Assembly (NCBI RefSeq): GCF_000015045.1
Contig: NC_008609.1
Span: 186,001 to 250,000 of the forward strand
DNA from: Pelobacter propionicus DSM 2379
GTDB lineage: Bacteria > Desulfobacterota > Desulfuromonadia > Geobacterales > Pseudopelobacteraceae
Reading direction: 5' to 3'
Length of the DNA: 64,000 nt
The notes under the pieces were generated by a model. That model had not been told where the DNA came from. It searched no databases and saw only the letters and a program-made list of their open reading frames with translations. Below are positions 9,039 through 17,999 of the stretch, one piece after another. Made by a program: the position numbers and the translations under genes. Position 1 is the stretch's first letter, and each line of letters starts with the position of its first letter.

Positions 9039-10386
9039 AACCACCAACCCGGAATTCATGACCTCCATCGGCACCGGAGTCCAGATGGAGAGACCGACAC
9101 GGATAGTTCCGATTTCGATCCCTGATGAATACCGAAAACGGCACATGTTCGTATTTGGCACTACAGGGGTCGGCAAAACGCGACTCTGCGAGAACCTTAT
9201 TGAGCAGGACATCATGAAAGGCAACAGCGTGGTCTACTTCGACCCCAAAGGTGACCAGCAGATCTTCACCAAGATTTTCGAGGTCGCCCGTAAGGCAGAG
9301 AGACTCAAGGATTTGATGCTGGTAACGCCGATTTTCCCTGAATACTCAGCAGTCATCGATCCTATGGCCTATTACTTCATGCCGGACGAACTCGTCGGGC
9401 ATATTGTTTCAGGCATCCAGGGCGGACGTGAGCCATTCTACCGCAACATTGCAAAGGAAATCACTACTGCCATCATCTCGGCCAACATCATCATCGCCGA
9501 TTGGGAAAAACGTCTTCCCAGGCAAAACATGGATGCTATCAGACAAAGCATACGCCGCTCATCATTGAGCAGCACAATGGGGCTACTGCAGGAAATCAAG
9601 AGACCCGAGGCGCTGCTAAACGCCGGCATGATCCAGGATATCCTTGAATCTCCCCAAGAGTATTACTCGAAGGTGTCTTCAACATTACGCACCTGCTTGA
9701 TGGAGCTTTCCTCCGGCAACATCGGCAAGATTATCGGCCAGGCCGACAGCAACCGTTTCATCAGCCGACTTGAACGAAAGAAAGGGGTAATCATGGTCGT
9801 GCACACCGGTACCATGATTACCAGGGAGGCAGCCACAACACTTGGCAAAGTCCTCCTGTCGATGATCCAGTCCTTCATCGGCAGGGTCTATCTCTCTGAC
9901 AAGCAGAAAGTATTCCCGCCGCTGTCCATCTACATAGACGAGGCCCAGAGCCTGTTCTACCAGGGCATTGAGGACCTTTTCGCGAAGGCTGGGTCAGCAG
10001 ACGTGATGGTGCATGCCTTCGCCCAGTCCGTGAACCAAATATATGCCGCCATTGGCGAGGAATACGGTAAATCGATCCTCGACAACACCAACACCAAGAT
10101 CTTCATGCGCTGTTCTGATGCTGAAACATCCGAGTACGTCGTACGGCATTTCGGCGTGCGCAACGTGCTGACCGGAATTTTCGGGTCCAACCAGGTCACT
10201 ACCCGTGAAGTGGAACAGGACATTTTGAAAGTGCAGGATATTCTGGGGCTGCAGCCAAGGGAATTCTACATGCTGACTTACTCCGGTAGGTACAAGGGGG
10301 TGACTCGTGATGCCAGAGACCCGCAGTTGAAGATAGTCTTCCCGTCGGCGCCATCTTCCGTAACCATGAGCAGAGGGGCCGCATGA
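9013..10386 (+). CDS. type IV coupling protein, TraD/TraG-like ATPase
   Basis: The 457-residue hexameric-ATPase family protein has a P-loop GTTGVGKTR near residue 50, FDPKGD after it, Walker B SIYIDEAQSLF near 306 and an AFAQSVNQI glutamine motif near 335. Coupling proteins bring the relaxase-DNA complex to the secretion channel. No N-terminal membrane helices are visible, so it would be soluble or anchored through a partner. A GGAGTTGAGGG ribosome site precedes the ATG. It overlaps the NusA-like gene by 26 bases and the HD protein gene by four. Confidence 0.85.
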   Translation: MFKSSSPHKTTNPEFMTSIGTGVQMERPTRIVPISIPDEYRKRHMFVFGTTGVGKTRLCENLIEQDIMKGNSVVYFDPKGDQQIFTKIFEVARKAERLKDLMLVTPIFPEYSAVIDPMAYYFMPDELVGHIVSGIQGGREPFYRNIAKEITTAIISANIIIADWEKRLPRQNMDAIRQSIRRSSLSSTMGLLQEIKRPEALLNAGMIQDILESPQEYYSKVSSTLRTCLMELSSGNIGKIIGQADSNRFISRLERKKGVIMVVHTGTMITREAATTLGKVLLSMIQSFIGRVYLSDKQKVFPPLSIYIDEAQSLFYQGIEDLFAKAGSADVMVHAFAQSVNQIYAAIGEEYGKSILDNTNTKIFMRCSDAETSEYVVRHFGVRNVLTGIFGSNQVTTREVEQDILKVQDILGLQPREFYMLTYSGRYKGVTRDARDPQLKIVFPSAPSSVTMSRGAA

Positions 10387-11849
10387 TAATCCTGCTCTAC
10401 TGCTGTGGCGTTATCGGCTTCCTGATGGTCACTTACAACCTGTGGCGCATTTTATCCAGGCGTCCGGCTGAAGTAGAGCAAGAACCGTGGGTTCCACTGT
10501 CAATTTCGGAACTGGAACCGGATGATGACCTGCCGTGCACCGACCTCGCTACGGTATCTTCAGTATGGACAGGCCGTGTTGTTCACTTCACTGATCTGTC
10601 TCGACTCTGGCGTGAACCCACTCCGAAACAGGAGGAGGAAGCCGCATTTCCACGACCGACATTCCGGCATTCGGAGATTGAAGAGTTCTACAGGGACATT
10701 GTGGAACCGGAACCGCTTATCAATGGGAACCGCAAGGTTGTGATCGTCTATCTGCTTAAGATCCTTGACGCGGAAGGGACATGCCCATCGGTTGTCGGGA
10801 TCAAGAAATACGCAGCTGTCGGCAAGCAGATATTAGATCCGGATTCTGCGTACGGGGCAGCAGCTCTTGCCCAATTGGCTACCGTACCACTCTATCGGCA
10901 TTCTCTGGGGGTTGCCCGCAAGTTCGTAGAAAAGAACTCTGAAAGAATCATGCTACCTACGATCCTCATCGTGTCACTGGCGCATGACATCGGGAAAATT
11001 CCCTCTTTCCACAGCCAGTATTATTCGACTGCAGATCATCCGCAAATAGCGCTCCTCATACTCGCGAGCATTCCGGAATACGTTGCGCTGTCGAACAGGG
11101 CTGAGCTCGACAGCATCATCCGCAACCATCACCAGATAACTCCGAACAACCCGCTCACGGCCTGTTTGAAACGGTGTGACCAGGAGGCCCGTAATGATGA
11201 GATGGGGGCTTTTATTGGGCAGATGGCGCAGGTGAGGGCTTCTGAAGAAAGTTCGCTGCCAATAGCTGAGTCGCTGCCACAACCTGATGTGCCTGTCGCT
11301 AAAGAAAACATTTCGCAGGAATGGGATCACCCGCTCGGATCTCCAGAATCGGGAAAGTACGTTCCCCAGAAGATAAAGCTTCCTGCATGGTTCAATGCCG
11401 ATGCGATCCTTGGTGGCATCCACGGATTGATCAACCAGGTGGAGAAAACTTCGTCCGGAGTCAAGTGGCTGGCGGTTTCTCTTCCGAACGGGCTTGTCTA
11501 TGTGAAGCCAGAAGCACTTTGGCAGGTGATCCATCAAGTTAGCGATGGCGATCCCATGATCTTGGTGGCTGATGCTGATGAAGAAACCAAACGTAATCTT
11601 CTCTATACCGTCGTCTGGGAACTGAGTACCTCCAGAGATGCCATTGCCACGGAACTCATGACCAATTCGTACTACACAACGAATGCATCCATCGTGTCGA
11701 ATAACGATAAGTCATTCAACAAACTCCTGATCCCGTTCCGGGTCGATGCCTTCGGTGTGCTCACCTCCGATCTGGAAAGCAACAAACCCCCTGTCTTGAG
11801 AAAAATCGTCAAGGACATCAGACCAAAGCAGGCGGAGGATAAAGAATGA
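10383..11849 (+). CDS. HD-domain protein, candidate MOBH (TraI_2-like) relaxase
   Basis: The 488-residue protein has one N-terminal membrane helix (residues 1-20) and a Pro/Glu-rich linker. An HD module holds YRHSLGVA near 176, SLAHDIGKI near 198-206 and IIRNHH near 245. A C-terminal region (about 330-485) resembles the C-terminal domain of MOBH relaxases. MOBH relaxases use HD-type metal ligands to nick oriT. Direct coupling to the coupling-protein gene supports that role, and no other relaxase is seen in the window. It is shorter than the roughly 700-1000 residues common for MOBH, so a non-relaxase HD phosphohydrolase is possible. Confidence 0.5.
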   Translation: MIILLYCCGVIGFLMVTYNLWRILSRRPAEVEQEPWVPLSISELEPDDDLPCTDLATVSSVWTGRVVHFTDLSRLWREPTPKQEEEAAFPRPTFRHSEIEEFYRDIVEPEPLINGNRKVVIVYLLKILDAEGTCPSVVGIKKYAAVGKQILDPDSAYGAAALAQLATVPLYRHSLGVARKFVEKNSERIMLPTILIVSLAHDIGKIPSFHSQYYSTADHPQIALLILASIPEYVALSNRAELDSIIRNHHQITPNNPLTACLKRCDQEARNDEMGAFIGQMAQVRASEESSLPIAESLPQPDVPVAKENISQEWDHPLGSPESGKYVPQKIKLPAWFNADAILGGIHGLINQVEKTSSGVKWLAVSLPNGLVYVKPEALWQVIHQVSDGDPMILVADADEETKRNLLYTVVWELSTSRDAIATELMTNSYYTTNASIVSNNDKSFNKLLIPFRVDAFGVLTSDLESNKPPVLRKIVKDIRPKQAEDKE

Positions 11850-12685
11850 GGAGACTGATACTGGCTTCTATTCTCCAACTCTCCGTGACCACCGCTTCTG
11901 CCGGCTACTATACCGACTCGGCCAAGGGTTGGTGGTGGTACCAGAAAGAACCTGAGAAGCAGGCCGAAAAGCAGGAAAAGAAGAAGAAACCGCCCAAGAG
12001 TACGCCATCGCTCAAGGATTATTCTTATGAGCAGGTTTGGGAGATGCATCCCGACCAGTTCCAGGAGTTCGCCGAGGCATTGAAGAAGAAGGCTGTTCAG
12101 AAGCCGAGCGAAGAAAATGTGAAGGAGTACTTCGAGGTCCAGGAAATCGCCCGCAAGAAGGCGCTGGCTTTTTCCAACGTGGCCCAGTTCGTCTGGCAGA
12201 AGTACCCGGAGTTGACCACCAAGAAGGACTATCCGATCACGACTCCCGGCAACCTGGCCAGGATCTCCCAGATCAATGAGGAGCGGCAGCGCATACTGCG
12301 AGACAACCGGGATGACTTTGCCCTGATCTATTTCCAGAGACCTGACTGCAGCTACTGCGATGAGCAGTCCCGCATCCTTGACTGGTTCACCAACGAGACC
12401 GGCTGGACCGTGAAGAGGGTCAACATCAGTGAGAACCCGGGACTTGCAGCCAAGTTCAGCGTTGAGATCACGCCGACCCTGATCCTGATCCAGAAAGGGA
12501 ACCAGGATTATCTGCCGGTCTCGGCAGGCGTCATTTCCGCCGATGAGATCGAGGACAAGGCATATCGGGCCGTGCGCCTCCTCAAGGGCGACATCTCCCC
12601 GGAGGAATATTCGCTCTACGAATTCCAGAAGGGTGGCAGCTTCGACGTGAAGAAACGCCGTCTTCAGGAAAAGGAGCGGCCATGA
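11846..12685 (+). CDS. traF: F-type conjugal pilus assembly protein TraF
   Basis: The 279-residue protein has a signal peptide, a WWWY segment and Lys-rich linker after it, and a thioredoxin-like C-terminal half with a CSYC redox motif near residue 168. TraF works in the periplasm on pilus extension and disulfide handling of Cys-rich Tra proteins. The ATG overlaps the upstream stop (ATGA). TraH follows 40 bases later, the usual TraF-TraH order of F-type systems. Confidence 0.88.
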   Translation: MRRLILASILQLSVTTASAGYYTDSAKGWWWYQKEPEKQAEKQEKKKKPPKSTPSLKDYSYEQVWEMHPDQFQEFAEALKKKAVQKPSEENVKEYFEVQEIARKKALAFSNVAQFVWQKYPELTTKKDYPITTPGNLARISQINEERQRILRDNRDDFALIYFQRPDCSYCDEQSRILDWFTNETGWTVKRVNISENPGLAAKFSVEITPTLILIQKGNQDYLPVSAGVISADEIEDKAYRAVRLLKGDISPEEYSLYEFQKGGSFDVKKRRLQEKERP

Positions 12686-12725
12686 GTCTGCTTGTCCTAC
12701 AGCAACAGAGAAATGAGGTGTCAGT

Positions 12726-14210
12726 GTGAAACGAACCGTGATTACCAGAACCACCGCCGCCTGCCTGGCGGCAACCATTGCCTTGAACCCGGTCCTTTCC
12801 TGGTCCGGCTGGGTCGATGACTGGGTACAGCAGAAAAGCTCCACTTCGCCCAGCTATTACGAGGGGTCAAAGCGTGGCTACTACACGGGCGGCAGTTTCT
12901 CTGCCAGGTGGGCAAACACCGACGACCATCTGTTCACCGCTTCTCTCCCAAAGCTGAAATCTGGCTGCGGCGGTATCGACATGTTCCTCGGCGGGTTTTC
13001 GTTCCTGAACGTGGATTATCTGGTACAGAAGCTCCAGAACATCCTGTCGGCAGCTCCGGCGGCAGCCTTTGACATCGCCCTGAAGACCCTGGCACCACAG
13101 GTGGCCGACACCATCAAGACCCTCGAAGCGATCACCGACCGGCTGAACTCGCTGCAGTTGAACGATTGCAAGGCGGCCAAGGCGCTGGTGGCAACTGCTG
13201 CCAGTCCGTTTTCGTCGGTCATGTCCGACAGCCTGAAGGCTGAGATGAAGACGGCCCAGACCGACTTCATGGTGTCGAGCGGCGCCAAGGATCTGTATCA
13301 GGATGTCAGCAAGCTGTTCGAGAGCGAACAGAAGACCAATGCCGGCAACAAGCCTGGTGTCCCCGGCACTACCCAGACCTCAGCCACCAGCGCTACTGCC
13401 GGGTGCCCGACTGAAGTCCTGCAAGTCTTCGGGGATGGATCGGTTCTGGAGAACCTGGCTGGCAAGAAAGGGATGAGCAGCGAGTACGTCAAACTGGTGC
13501 GCGGCTTCATCGGCGATGTGGTGATCCAGAACCCGGCAACGACCGGCACGACCTACCAGGCCCAATACATTCCTCCGTGCGACAAGAACAACAGCTTCGA
13601 TTCCTTTATCAGCGGTTCCGCACAAGGACGGGATACCGCCGGGGCCTGTGCCGATATCACCGACGCCAACAAGAACCTGATGGTCTATGTGGCCGGCAAG
13701 ATGCAGTCCATCGCCACCAAGATCAAATCAAAGACAGCACTCACCGCCGACGAGGAGGCGTTTCTCAAAAGCACTCCGTTGTCGGTCGGCCTGATCCTCA
13801 AGAATGCCACAGCCACCAACACCGAGGGCGAGGTCATCGGTAAACTGGCGGAACTGACTGCCCGGGCCTACGGCTACTACATGCTGCTTGATCTGTTCGG
13901 GCGTGCAGTCCAGTTGCAGGAGATGGCCCGCAACATCATGTCTACCCAGAAAGGGAATAAAGCCGGGGCTTCGCCGGAGACCTGCCAGTTGGCGCTCCTC
14001 GGCGAAGGTATGCAGCATATCCAGACGCTTGAGGAAAAGACGCTGCAACTTCTGAGCGTTGCCCAGCAGAGTTACGCCAATGCAGCCTCTGAGATCAATG
14101 CAGTGGAGATGATCGTCCAGAATATGAAGAAGTTCGACGACACGGTGTTTTCGGAATTATCGGACCGCTTCGGCAAGGGAATCGCCATGCGGGCAACCGG
14201 TAGAATCTAA
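12726..14210 (+). CDS. traH: F-type conjugal pilus assembly protein TraH
   Basis: The 494-residue protein has a signal peptide to about residue 28, a GCGGIDMFLGGFSFLN motif typical of TraH near 80, conserved paired Cys and a C-terminal coiled-coil-like region. TraH is a periplasmic or outer-membrane-associated pilus assembly factor that interacts with TraF, TraU and TrbI. The start is GTG with a GAGGTG upstream. Length matches F TraH (about 460). Confidence 0.9.
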   Translation: MKRTVITRTTAACLAATIALNPVLSWSGWVDDWVQQKSSTSPSYYEGSKRGYYTGGSFSARWANTDDHLFTASLPKLKSGCGGIDMFLGGFSFLNVDYLVQKLQNILSAAPAAAFDIALKTLAPQVADTIKTLEAITDRLNSLQLNDCKAAKALVATAASPFSSVMSDSLKAEMKTAQTDFMVSSGAKDLYQDVSKLFESEQKTNAGNKPGVPGTTQTSATSATAGCPTEVLQVFGDGSVLENLAGKKGMSSEYVKLVRGFIGDVVIQNPATTGTTYQAQYIPPCDKNNSFDSFISGSAQGRDTAGACADITDANKNLMVYVAGKMQSIATKIKSKTALTADEEAFLKSTPLSVGLILKNATATNTEGEVIGKLAELTARAYGYYMLLDLFGRAVQLQEMARNIMSTQKGNKAGASPETCQLALLGEGMQHIQTLEEKTLQLLSVAQQSYANAASEINAVEMIVQNMKKFDDTVFSELSDRFGKGIAMRATGRI

Positions 14211-14231
14211 CAACAATAAAAGGGAGGAATC

Positions 14232-14633
14232 ATGGCAGACAAGAATACCAAGGCGGATAAGGGCAACAGCGCTTCTCCGGCTTCCAGGAAAATCGACTGG
14301 CAGGCGAGAAAACTGGAGAATGCGAAACGCGACGATACAAGTGTTGTTTTCTGCCGCGCTCGTGATACCGGCGACTTCATCAACATTCTCAACTCAAACG
14401 ATAATCTCGTATACCAGATGCGGATGAACATGGGGAGGAGGGAGTCCCTGACATTTGAGGTAGTGAAGAGCTACATCGACCGGAGTCGGCGGATCAAGGA
14501 AGAACTCAACCTTATGAATGCCGAAATGTGCCAGTTGCTCGACTACACATACAAACCGCCCCGGGGATTCGATCACCCTCTTAAAAAGCAGGAGAAGCAG
14601 GCGGCCCCTGGGGTAGAAACCGGCAAGAAATGA
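14232..14633 (+). CDS. hypothetical cytoplasmic protein at the end of transfer block 1
   Basis: This 133-residue basic protein has a strong GGGAGG ribosome site, a Lys/Asp/Ser-rich N terminus, a central folded part (about 40-110) and a Pro/Lys/Gln-rich tail. There is no signal peptide or membrane helix. No family was recognised. It is 21 bases after traH and probably co-transcribed; an inverted repeat follows it at 14653. Confidence 0.65.
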   Translation: MADKNTKADKGNSASPASRKIDWQARKLENAKRDDTSVVFCRARDTGDFINILNSNDNLVYQMRMNMGRRESLTFEVVKSYIDRSRRIKEELNLMNAEMCQLLDYTYKPPRGFDHPLKKQEKQAAPGVETGKK

Positions 14634-14989
14634 TTACTCTGTTTCAGTCGAACCGGGACGATGCCAAATGGATCGTCCCGGGTAAATCCTCTTGACTTGC
14701 AAGGGGAAAATCGATAGCGTTTCGGTATTATAGACTCTTTCAAGAGACTCCGTGCGGACTTAGAGCCCCGGACAGACTTTTTCGGATAGCCCGAAGAAGA
14801 AATGACCCCGGCAGGGATGAACTACCTGGAAAGACAAGGCCGCAGTTGCCCCTTTCCGGATGACACCAGGAACGGCTTGCCTTCCTCGATCAGTCGTATG
14901 GGTAATGCGACTTGAATTCAACCTGAGGTGCGCCCATCTATGTAGCGCGTGCCTCTGATAACCAATAATCACGAAGAACAGTGACCTAT
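14634..14989. other. intergenic region with a strong inverted repeat, no gene supported
   Basis: A perfect 10-bp inverted repeat (CCGGGACGAT at 14653-14662 and its complement at 14672-14681, 9-base loop) follows the last transfer gene. It has no T-run and may be a weak terminator, an mRNA end stabiliser or a protein site. A TTGACT at 14692 and a TATTAT at 14726 are too far apart to form a standard promoter. The short open frames here lack ribosome sites. oriT could lie here but no nick site is recognised. Confidence 0.5.
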
Positions 14990-15016
14990 TCTGGCAATGG
15001 CCGGAGTGGGTTTTTT
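14990..15016 (+). terminator. rho-independent terminator upstream of ssb
   Basis: A six-base-pair stem TCTGGC / GCCGGA (one G-T pair) with loop AATG is followed by a GTGGG and six T residues at 15011-15016. It would isolate ssb from upstream transcription. Confidence 0.6.
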
Positions 15017-15072
15017 GTTGTTCAAAATCCGCGACAAGCCTTGTAAGCGGCGGATATTCTCACCACATCCCG

Positions 15073-15149
15073 ACCGGGAGACATTTTGTTCTCTCCCTAC
15101 GGGACAGACATCTGTCTCTTTGCTTCGGGAAAACCAACAAGGAGGCAGT
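15073..15149 (+). promoter_or_regulatory. structured leader A, upstream of ssb
   Basis: The leader contains GGGAGACA (15076-15083), a CTCCCTACGGGA hairpin, TGTCTC (15113-15118) and the ribosome site AAGGAGGCA (15139-15147). TGTCTC can pair with the first element or, with one G-U pair, with the ribosome site. This gives two mutually exclusive folds, a layout shared with the other leaders in this region. Confidence 0.55.
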
Positions 15150-15569
15150 ATGGCAAGTTTGAACCGCGTAGAACTCATCGGCAACCTGGGTCGTGATCCT
15201 GAAATCAGGTACACACCAGGAGGCACCGCTGTCGCAAGTTTTTCACTCGCGACCAGTGAGAAGGTAAAGACCAAAAGCGGTGAATGGGAGATCCGGACCG
15301 AGTGGCACAACATCGTCCTCTACGCACGTCTCGCAGAAGTAGCTGGCGAGTACCTGACAAAAGGAAAGAGTGTCTACCTCGACGGCAAACTCAAGACCCG
15401 TAAATGGCAGGACCGGGACGGTAAAGATCGCTACACAACAGAGATCATCGGCGACAAGCTTCTTATGCTTGGCAGTAAAAATGGCAGCATTCCTGACGGG
15501 AGTGACGACCAGCCATCAAGCAGCCAGGCACATGAGGACATTCCGCACGATGACACCGATCCGTTTTAG
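15150..15569 (+). CDS. ssb: single-stranded DNA-binding protein
   Basis: The 139-residue SSB has an OB fold starting [18 protein letters not shown], a [14 protein letters not shown] core and [16 protein letters not shown] short Ser/Gln/His linker leads to the acidic tip DDTDPF that recruits partner proteins. It coats ssDNA during transfer, replication and recombination. The start at 15150 has GGAGGC upstream; the longer open frame includes the leader and is rejected. It heads the accessory gene run and precedes a likely annealing protein. Confidence 0.93.
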   Translation: MASLNRVELIGNLGRDPEIRYTPGGTAVASFSLATSEKVKTKSGEWEIRTEWHNIVLYARLAEVAGEYLTKGKSVYLDGKLKTRKWQDRDGKDRYTTEIIGDKLLMLGSKNGSIPDGSDDQPSSSQAHEDIPHDDTDPF

Positions 15570-15598
15570 GTAAAAACCAGTAACCACAACTCAACAGT

Positions 15599-15682
15599 CC
15601 TACGGGGAGACATTACCAAATCCCCAAAGGGATTGGTCTGTCTTCTCTGTCGGACACAACCCACAGAAAAGGAGACAGACAG
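15599..15682 (+). promoter_or_regulatory. structured leader B
   Basis: GGGGAGACA (15604-15612), an AATCCC-CAAA-GGGATT hairpin, TCTGTCTTCT (15637-15646) and ribosome site AGGAGACAGA (15670-15679). The third element pairs with the ribosome site over ten bases with one G-U pair, and its TGTCT core can instead pair with AGACA of the first element. The loop before the ribosome site, with ACAACCCACAGA, is nearly identical to that in leader C. Confidence 0.6.
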
Positions 15683-16639
15683 ATGCACGCACCAGCTCAA
15701 ATCATTCCCATCAGTCCCACCGCATCATCCCTCACTCACCACGCCGTCAACATCAGTGAACTGAAGGCCCAGGTAAACCTGATCCAGTACGTCATGCGTG
15801 ACGTTATGAAATCAGGCGAGCACTACGGCACCATTCCCGGTTGCGGAGACAAAGCAGTTCTTCTCAAACCGGGCGCCGAAAAGCTCATGCTGACCTTCAG
15901 GCTGGCAAACGACGTGGAGGTGGAAACCATCGACCTGCATCTCGGCCATCGTGAGTATCGCATCAAGGTGACGCTCTACTCACCGGCAGGCCAGCGTCTT
16001 GGTACAGGTGTCGGTTCGTGTTCGACCATGGAAAGCAAGTATCGTTTCCGAGTCGGTCCAGTTGAACTGACGAATAAGCCGGTACCGAAGGAATACTGGG
16101 ATCTTCGCAAGGAGAACCCGGCAAAGGCGCAGGAGATCATTGGTGGACGCGGCTTCAGCGCAAAAAAGGATGACAGCGGCAACTGGAAAATCGCCAGGCA
16201 GGGAGAAAAGGTCGAACACGACAATCCTGCCGATTTCTACAACACCTGCCTGAAAATGGCCAAGAAGCGGGGATTGGTGGATGCAGTACTCACCTCGACC
16301 GCTGCCTCGGACATCTTCACCCAGGACATCGAGGAAGATCCTGACCTTTACCGGCAGACGGAACACAACGGGGGATATAGTGCCGGCAGTACCAGCACCA
16401 CCTCCGGGGCTTCTCAGACTTCCAAACCGGACAGCGACCCATCATCCCACGAAGCCGAACCAGTTTCGACTTCCGAGATCATCGGGTATCTGACGGCCAA
16501 AGGGATCAGGATGGAACTCTCCGCAGATGAATCGGAGATTTTCGCCTTCCCGGACTTCAACGACACCTCAGCCCGCCAATGGCTGAAAGACCACGGCTTC
16601 AAATGGGACGGCAAGGGCAAATGCTGGCAGTACCGGTAG
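15683..16639 (+). CDS. putative phage-type recombination/ssDNA-annealing protein
   Basis: The 318-residue protein has a conserved core (residues 25-215) with GEHYGTIPGCGDK, LLKPGAEKL, GVGSCSTMESKYR and NPADFYNTCLKMAKKR. This core recurs in many phage and plasmid proteins of unannotated function. The C-terminal domain (250-318) ends in GFKWDGKGKCW and is joined by a Ser/Thr/Pro linker. The neighbours, ssb upstream and a Cas4-like nuclease downstream, are the partners expected of a single-strand annealing protein. The role is inferred from that context only. Confidence 0.45.
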   Translation: MHAPAQIIPISPTASSLTHHAVNISELKAQVNLIQYVMRDVMKSGEHYGTIPGCGDKAVLLKPGAEKLMLTFRLANDVEVETIDLHLGHREYRIKVTLYSPAGQRLGTGVGSCSTMESKYRFRVGPVELTNKPVPKEYWDLRKENPAKAQEIIGGRGFSAKKDDSGNWKIARQGEKVEHDNPADFYNTCLKMAKKRGLVDAVLTSTAASDIFTQDIEEDPDLYRQTEHNGGYSAGSTSTTSGASQTSKPDSDPSSHEAEPVSTSEIIGYLTAKGIRMELSADESEIFAFPDFNDTSARQWLKDHGFKWDGKGKCWQYR

Positions 16640-16680
16640 TACCTGACGTACCAGACTGAACCTCACTCACAACCTACCTC

Positions 16681-16763
16681 AGCAGGGAGACAACGACTTT
16701 CTCCCTACCGGGGGTGTCTTGTCTCCTCTGCCGGGTACAACCCACAGACAAGGAGACAGGATC
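16681..16763 (+). promoter_or_regulatory. structured leader C
   Basis: GGGAGACAA (16685-16693), hairpin CTCCCTACCGGGGG, TTGTCTCCT (16719-16727) and ribosome site AGGAGACA (16751-16758). TTGTCTCC pairs perfectly over eight bases with the first element, or over eight with the ribosome site (TGTCTCCT with AGGAGACA). This is the clearest example of the two-state arrangement. Confidence 0.65.
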
Positions 16764-16928
16764 ATGACTACCCACATCATCAAACACGTAACAATCAAAG
16801 GCTGTCAGATACCGGTCTATGCGCCCGTTAAGGAGCGACAGATCAGCATCGATGTCACCAGGATCATTGCCGGCGTTATTTTCGGTTCCCTGCTCACCGC
16901 AGTCGGAACTCTGCCGTTTCTGATTTGA
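16764..16928 (+). CDS. small membrane protein, 54 aa
   Basis: The protein begins MTTHIIKHVT and has one C-terminal hydrophobic helix (about residues 33-53). The ATG follows the strong AGGAGACAGG ribosome site of leader C. The nuclease gene starts 12 bases later with its own GGAGACA site. No family recognised. Confidence 0.55.
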   Translation: MTTHIIKHVTIKGCQIPVYAPVKERQISIDVTRIIAGVIFGSLLTAVGTLPFLI

Positions 16929-16940
16929 AAGGAGACAGCC

Positions 16941-17915
16941 ATGAGCAAACTCGCTGCATTTCTGGGACGGGCTATTCCGACCCATCAGCAGAAACAATCT
17001 TCACATCTTGGTGACCGTACCGGATACGTCGGAGCCTCCGATATTGCCGGCTGCCCGCGTAAAGCAGCTCTCGGCAAACAATGCCCGTCCAGTCACGACA
17101 TCACGACACTCCTGCGCTTTTCCCGTGGCCATGCTGCGCAAGCCATGTATGCCGAGTTTTTCAGGACTGGTGGCGCTCTCTTCGAGGAAGAGGTCGAAGT
17201 ACGTCACCCGGATATCCCTGAAATCAGGTGTCACATTGACTTTCTGTTCTATGCAAACCGGCAGACCAAACGGCTGCACATCGTGGAGATGAAATCGACC
17301 GACGGCATCCCCGATGAACCTTACGCATCCTGGGTGGATCAACTGCATGTCCAGATGGGCCTGCTGCATCTCACCCTCGATCCTGAAGTGGAAATCGGCG
17401 GATCAATTCTGGTGGTTGACCTCAATGCGGGAACATACCGGGAATTCAATAACTATGCACCAAACAAGCTGGTGTTTAATCAGCTTATGGAAAAAGGTCA
17501 GCACATCCTTGCGGCAACACGAGACGAGTGTGCACCTAAAACGGAACCTGGCTTTCTCTGCGGATACTGTTCGTTTCGCCACGGTTGTCCCTCTCATGCG
17601 ATTGACATGGAGCTCCCCCCGGAAATCCACCACGCTGGCAGGGCATACCTGGAACTGAACGAACAGAAAAAAGGGATCGAAGCTCGACTGGAAGTCCTGA
17701 AGAACGAAATCCTCACGTTTGCGGATGGAGTATTCAAGGGGGCTTCAGACGGAATCCTGGTCAATGTCACCTCGGTGGCTGACTCGGTGATCGTCGACAG
17801 CAAGAAGCTGAAGAACTCGTATCCGGATATCTATGATCAAGTCACGAAACCGAAATCCGGTTTTCTAAAGCTTGAAATCAAACCATTCATGCCGCTCGCA
17901 ACACAGGCGGCCTGA
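16941..17915 (+). CDS. Cas4-like PD-(D/E)XK nuclease with four cysteines
   Basis: The 324-residue protein has a first Cys in CPRKAA near 38, an active-site Asp in CHIDFLF near 100, an E-x-K in VEMKS near 116-118, a Gln in HVQMGLLHL, and a C-terminal Cys cluster LCGYCSFRHGC near 206, 209 and 215. This is the Cas4/AddB-type arrangement that binds a 4Fe-4S cluster. Such nucleases resect DNA ends to give ssDNA. With ssb and the putative annealing gene it forms an exonuclease-annealing recombination module of phage type. Confidence 0.8.
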   Translation: MSKLAAFLGRAIPTHQQKQSSHLGDRTGYVGASDIAGCPRKAALGKQCPSSHDITTLLRFSRGHAAQAMYAEFFRTGGALFEEEVEVRHPDIPEIRCHIDFLFYANRQTKRLHIVEMKSTDGIPDEPYASWVDQLHVQMGLLHLTLDPEVEIGGSILVVDLNAGTYREFNNYAPNKLVFNQLMEKGQHILAATRDECAPKTEPGFLCGYCSFRHGCPSHAIDMELPPEIHHAGRAYLELNEQKKGIEARLEVLKNEILTFADGVFKGASDGILVNVTSVADSVIVDSKKLKNSYPDIYDQVTKPKSGFLKLEIKPFMPLATQAA

Positions 17916-17999
17916 TCCAACCCCACAAGGGGGCGTTACGCTCCCCATGGGAAATCTCCATTCATGGAGGCGTGCGCCCCCATTGAAAGGAGATCCCCG
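17916..17999 (+). promoter_or_regulatory. structured leader E
   Basis: An outer stem can form from GGGGGCG (17929-17935) and CGCCCCC (17975-17981). Inside it ATCTCC (17954-17959) pairs perfectly with the ribosome site GGAGAT (17989-17994), or with the local GGAGG at 17966-17970. The anti-ribosome-site element has changed in step with the ribosome site compared with leaders B and C. Confidence 0.55.

Noticed and set aside
11672-12844. Minus-strand open frame of 390 codons
   Set aside because: Antisense to traF and parts of its neighbours; the Leu/Val-rich translation is a by-product of the codon use of the real genes.
14760-14972. Minus-strand open frame of 70 codons in the gap before ssb
   Set aside because: No ribosome site and no similarity pattern; the gap is better explained as regulatory.
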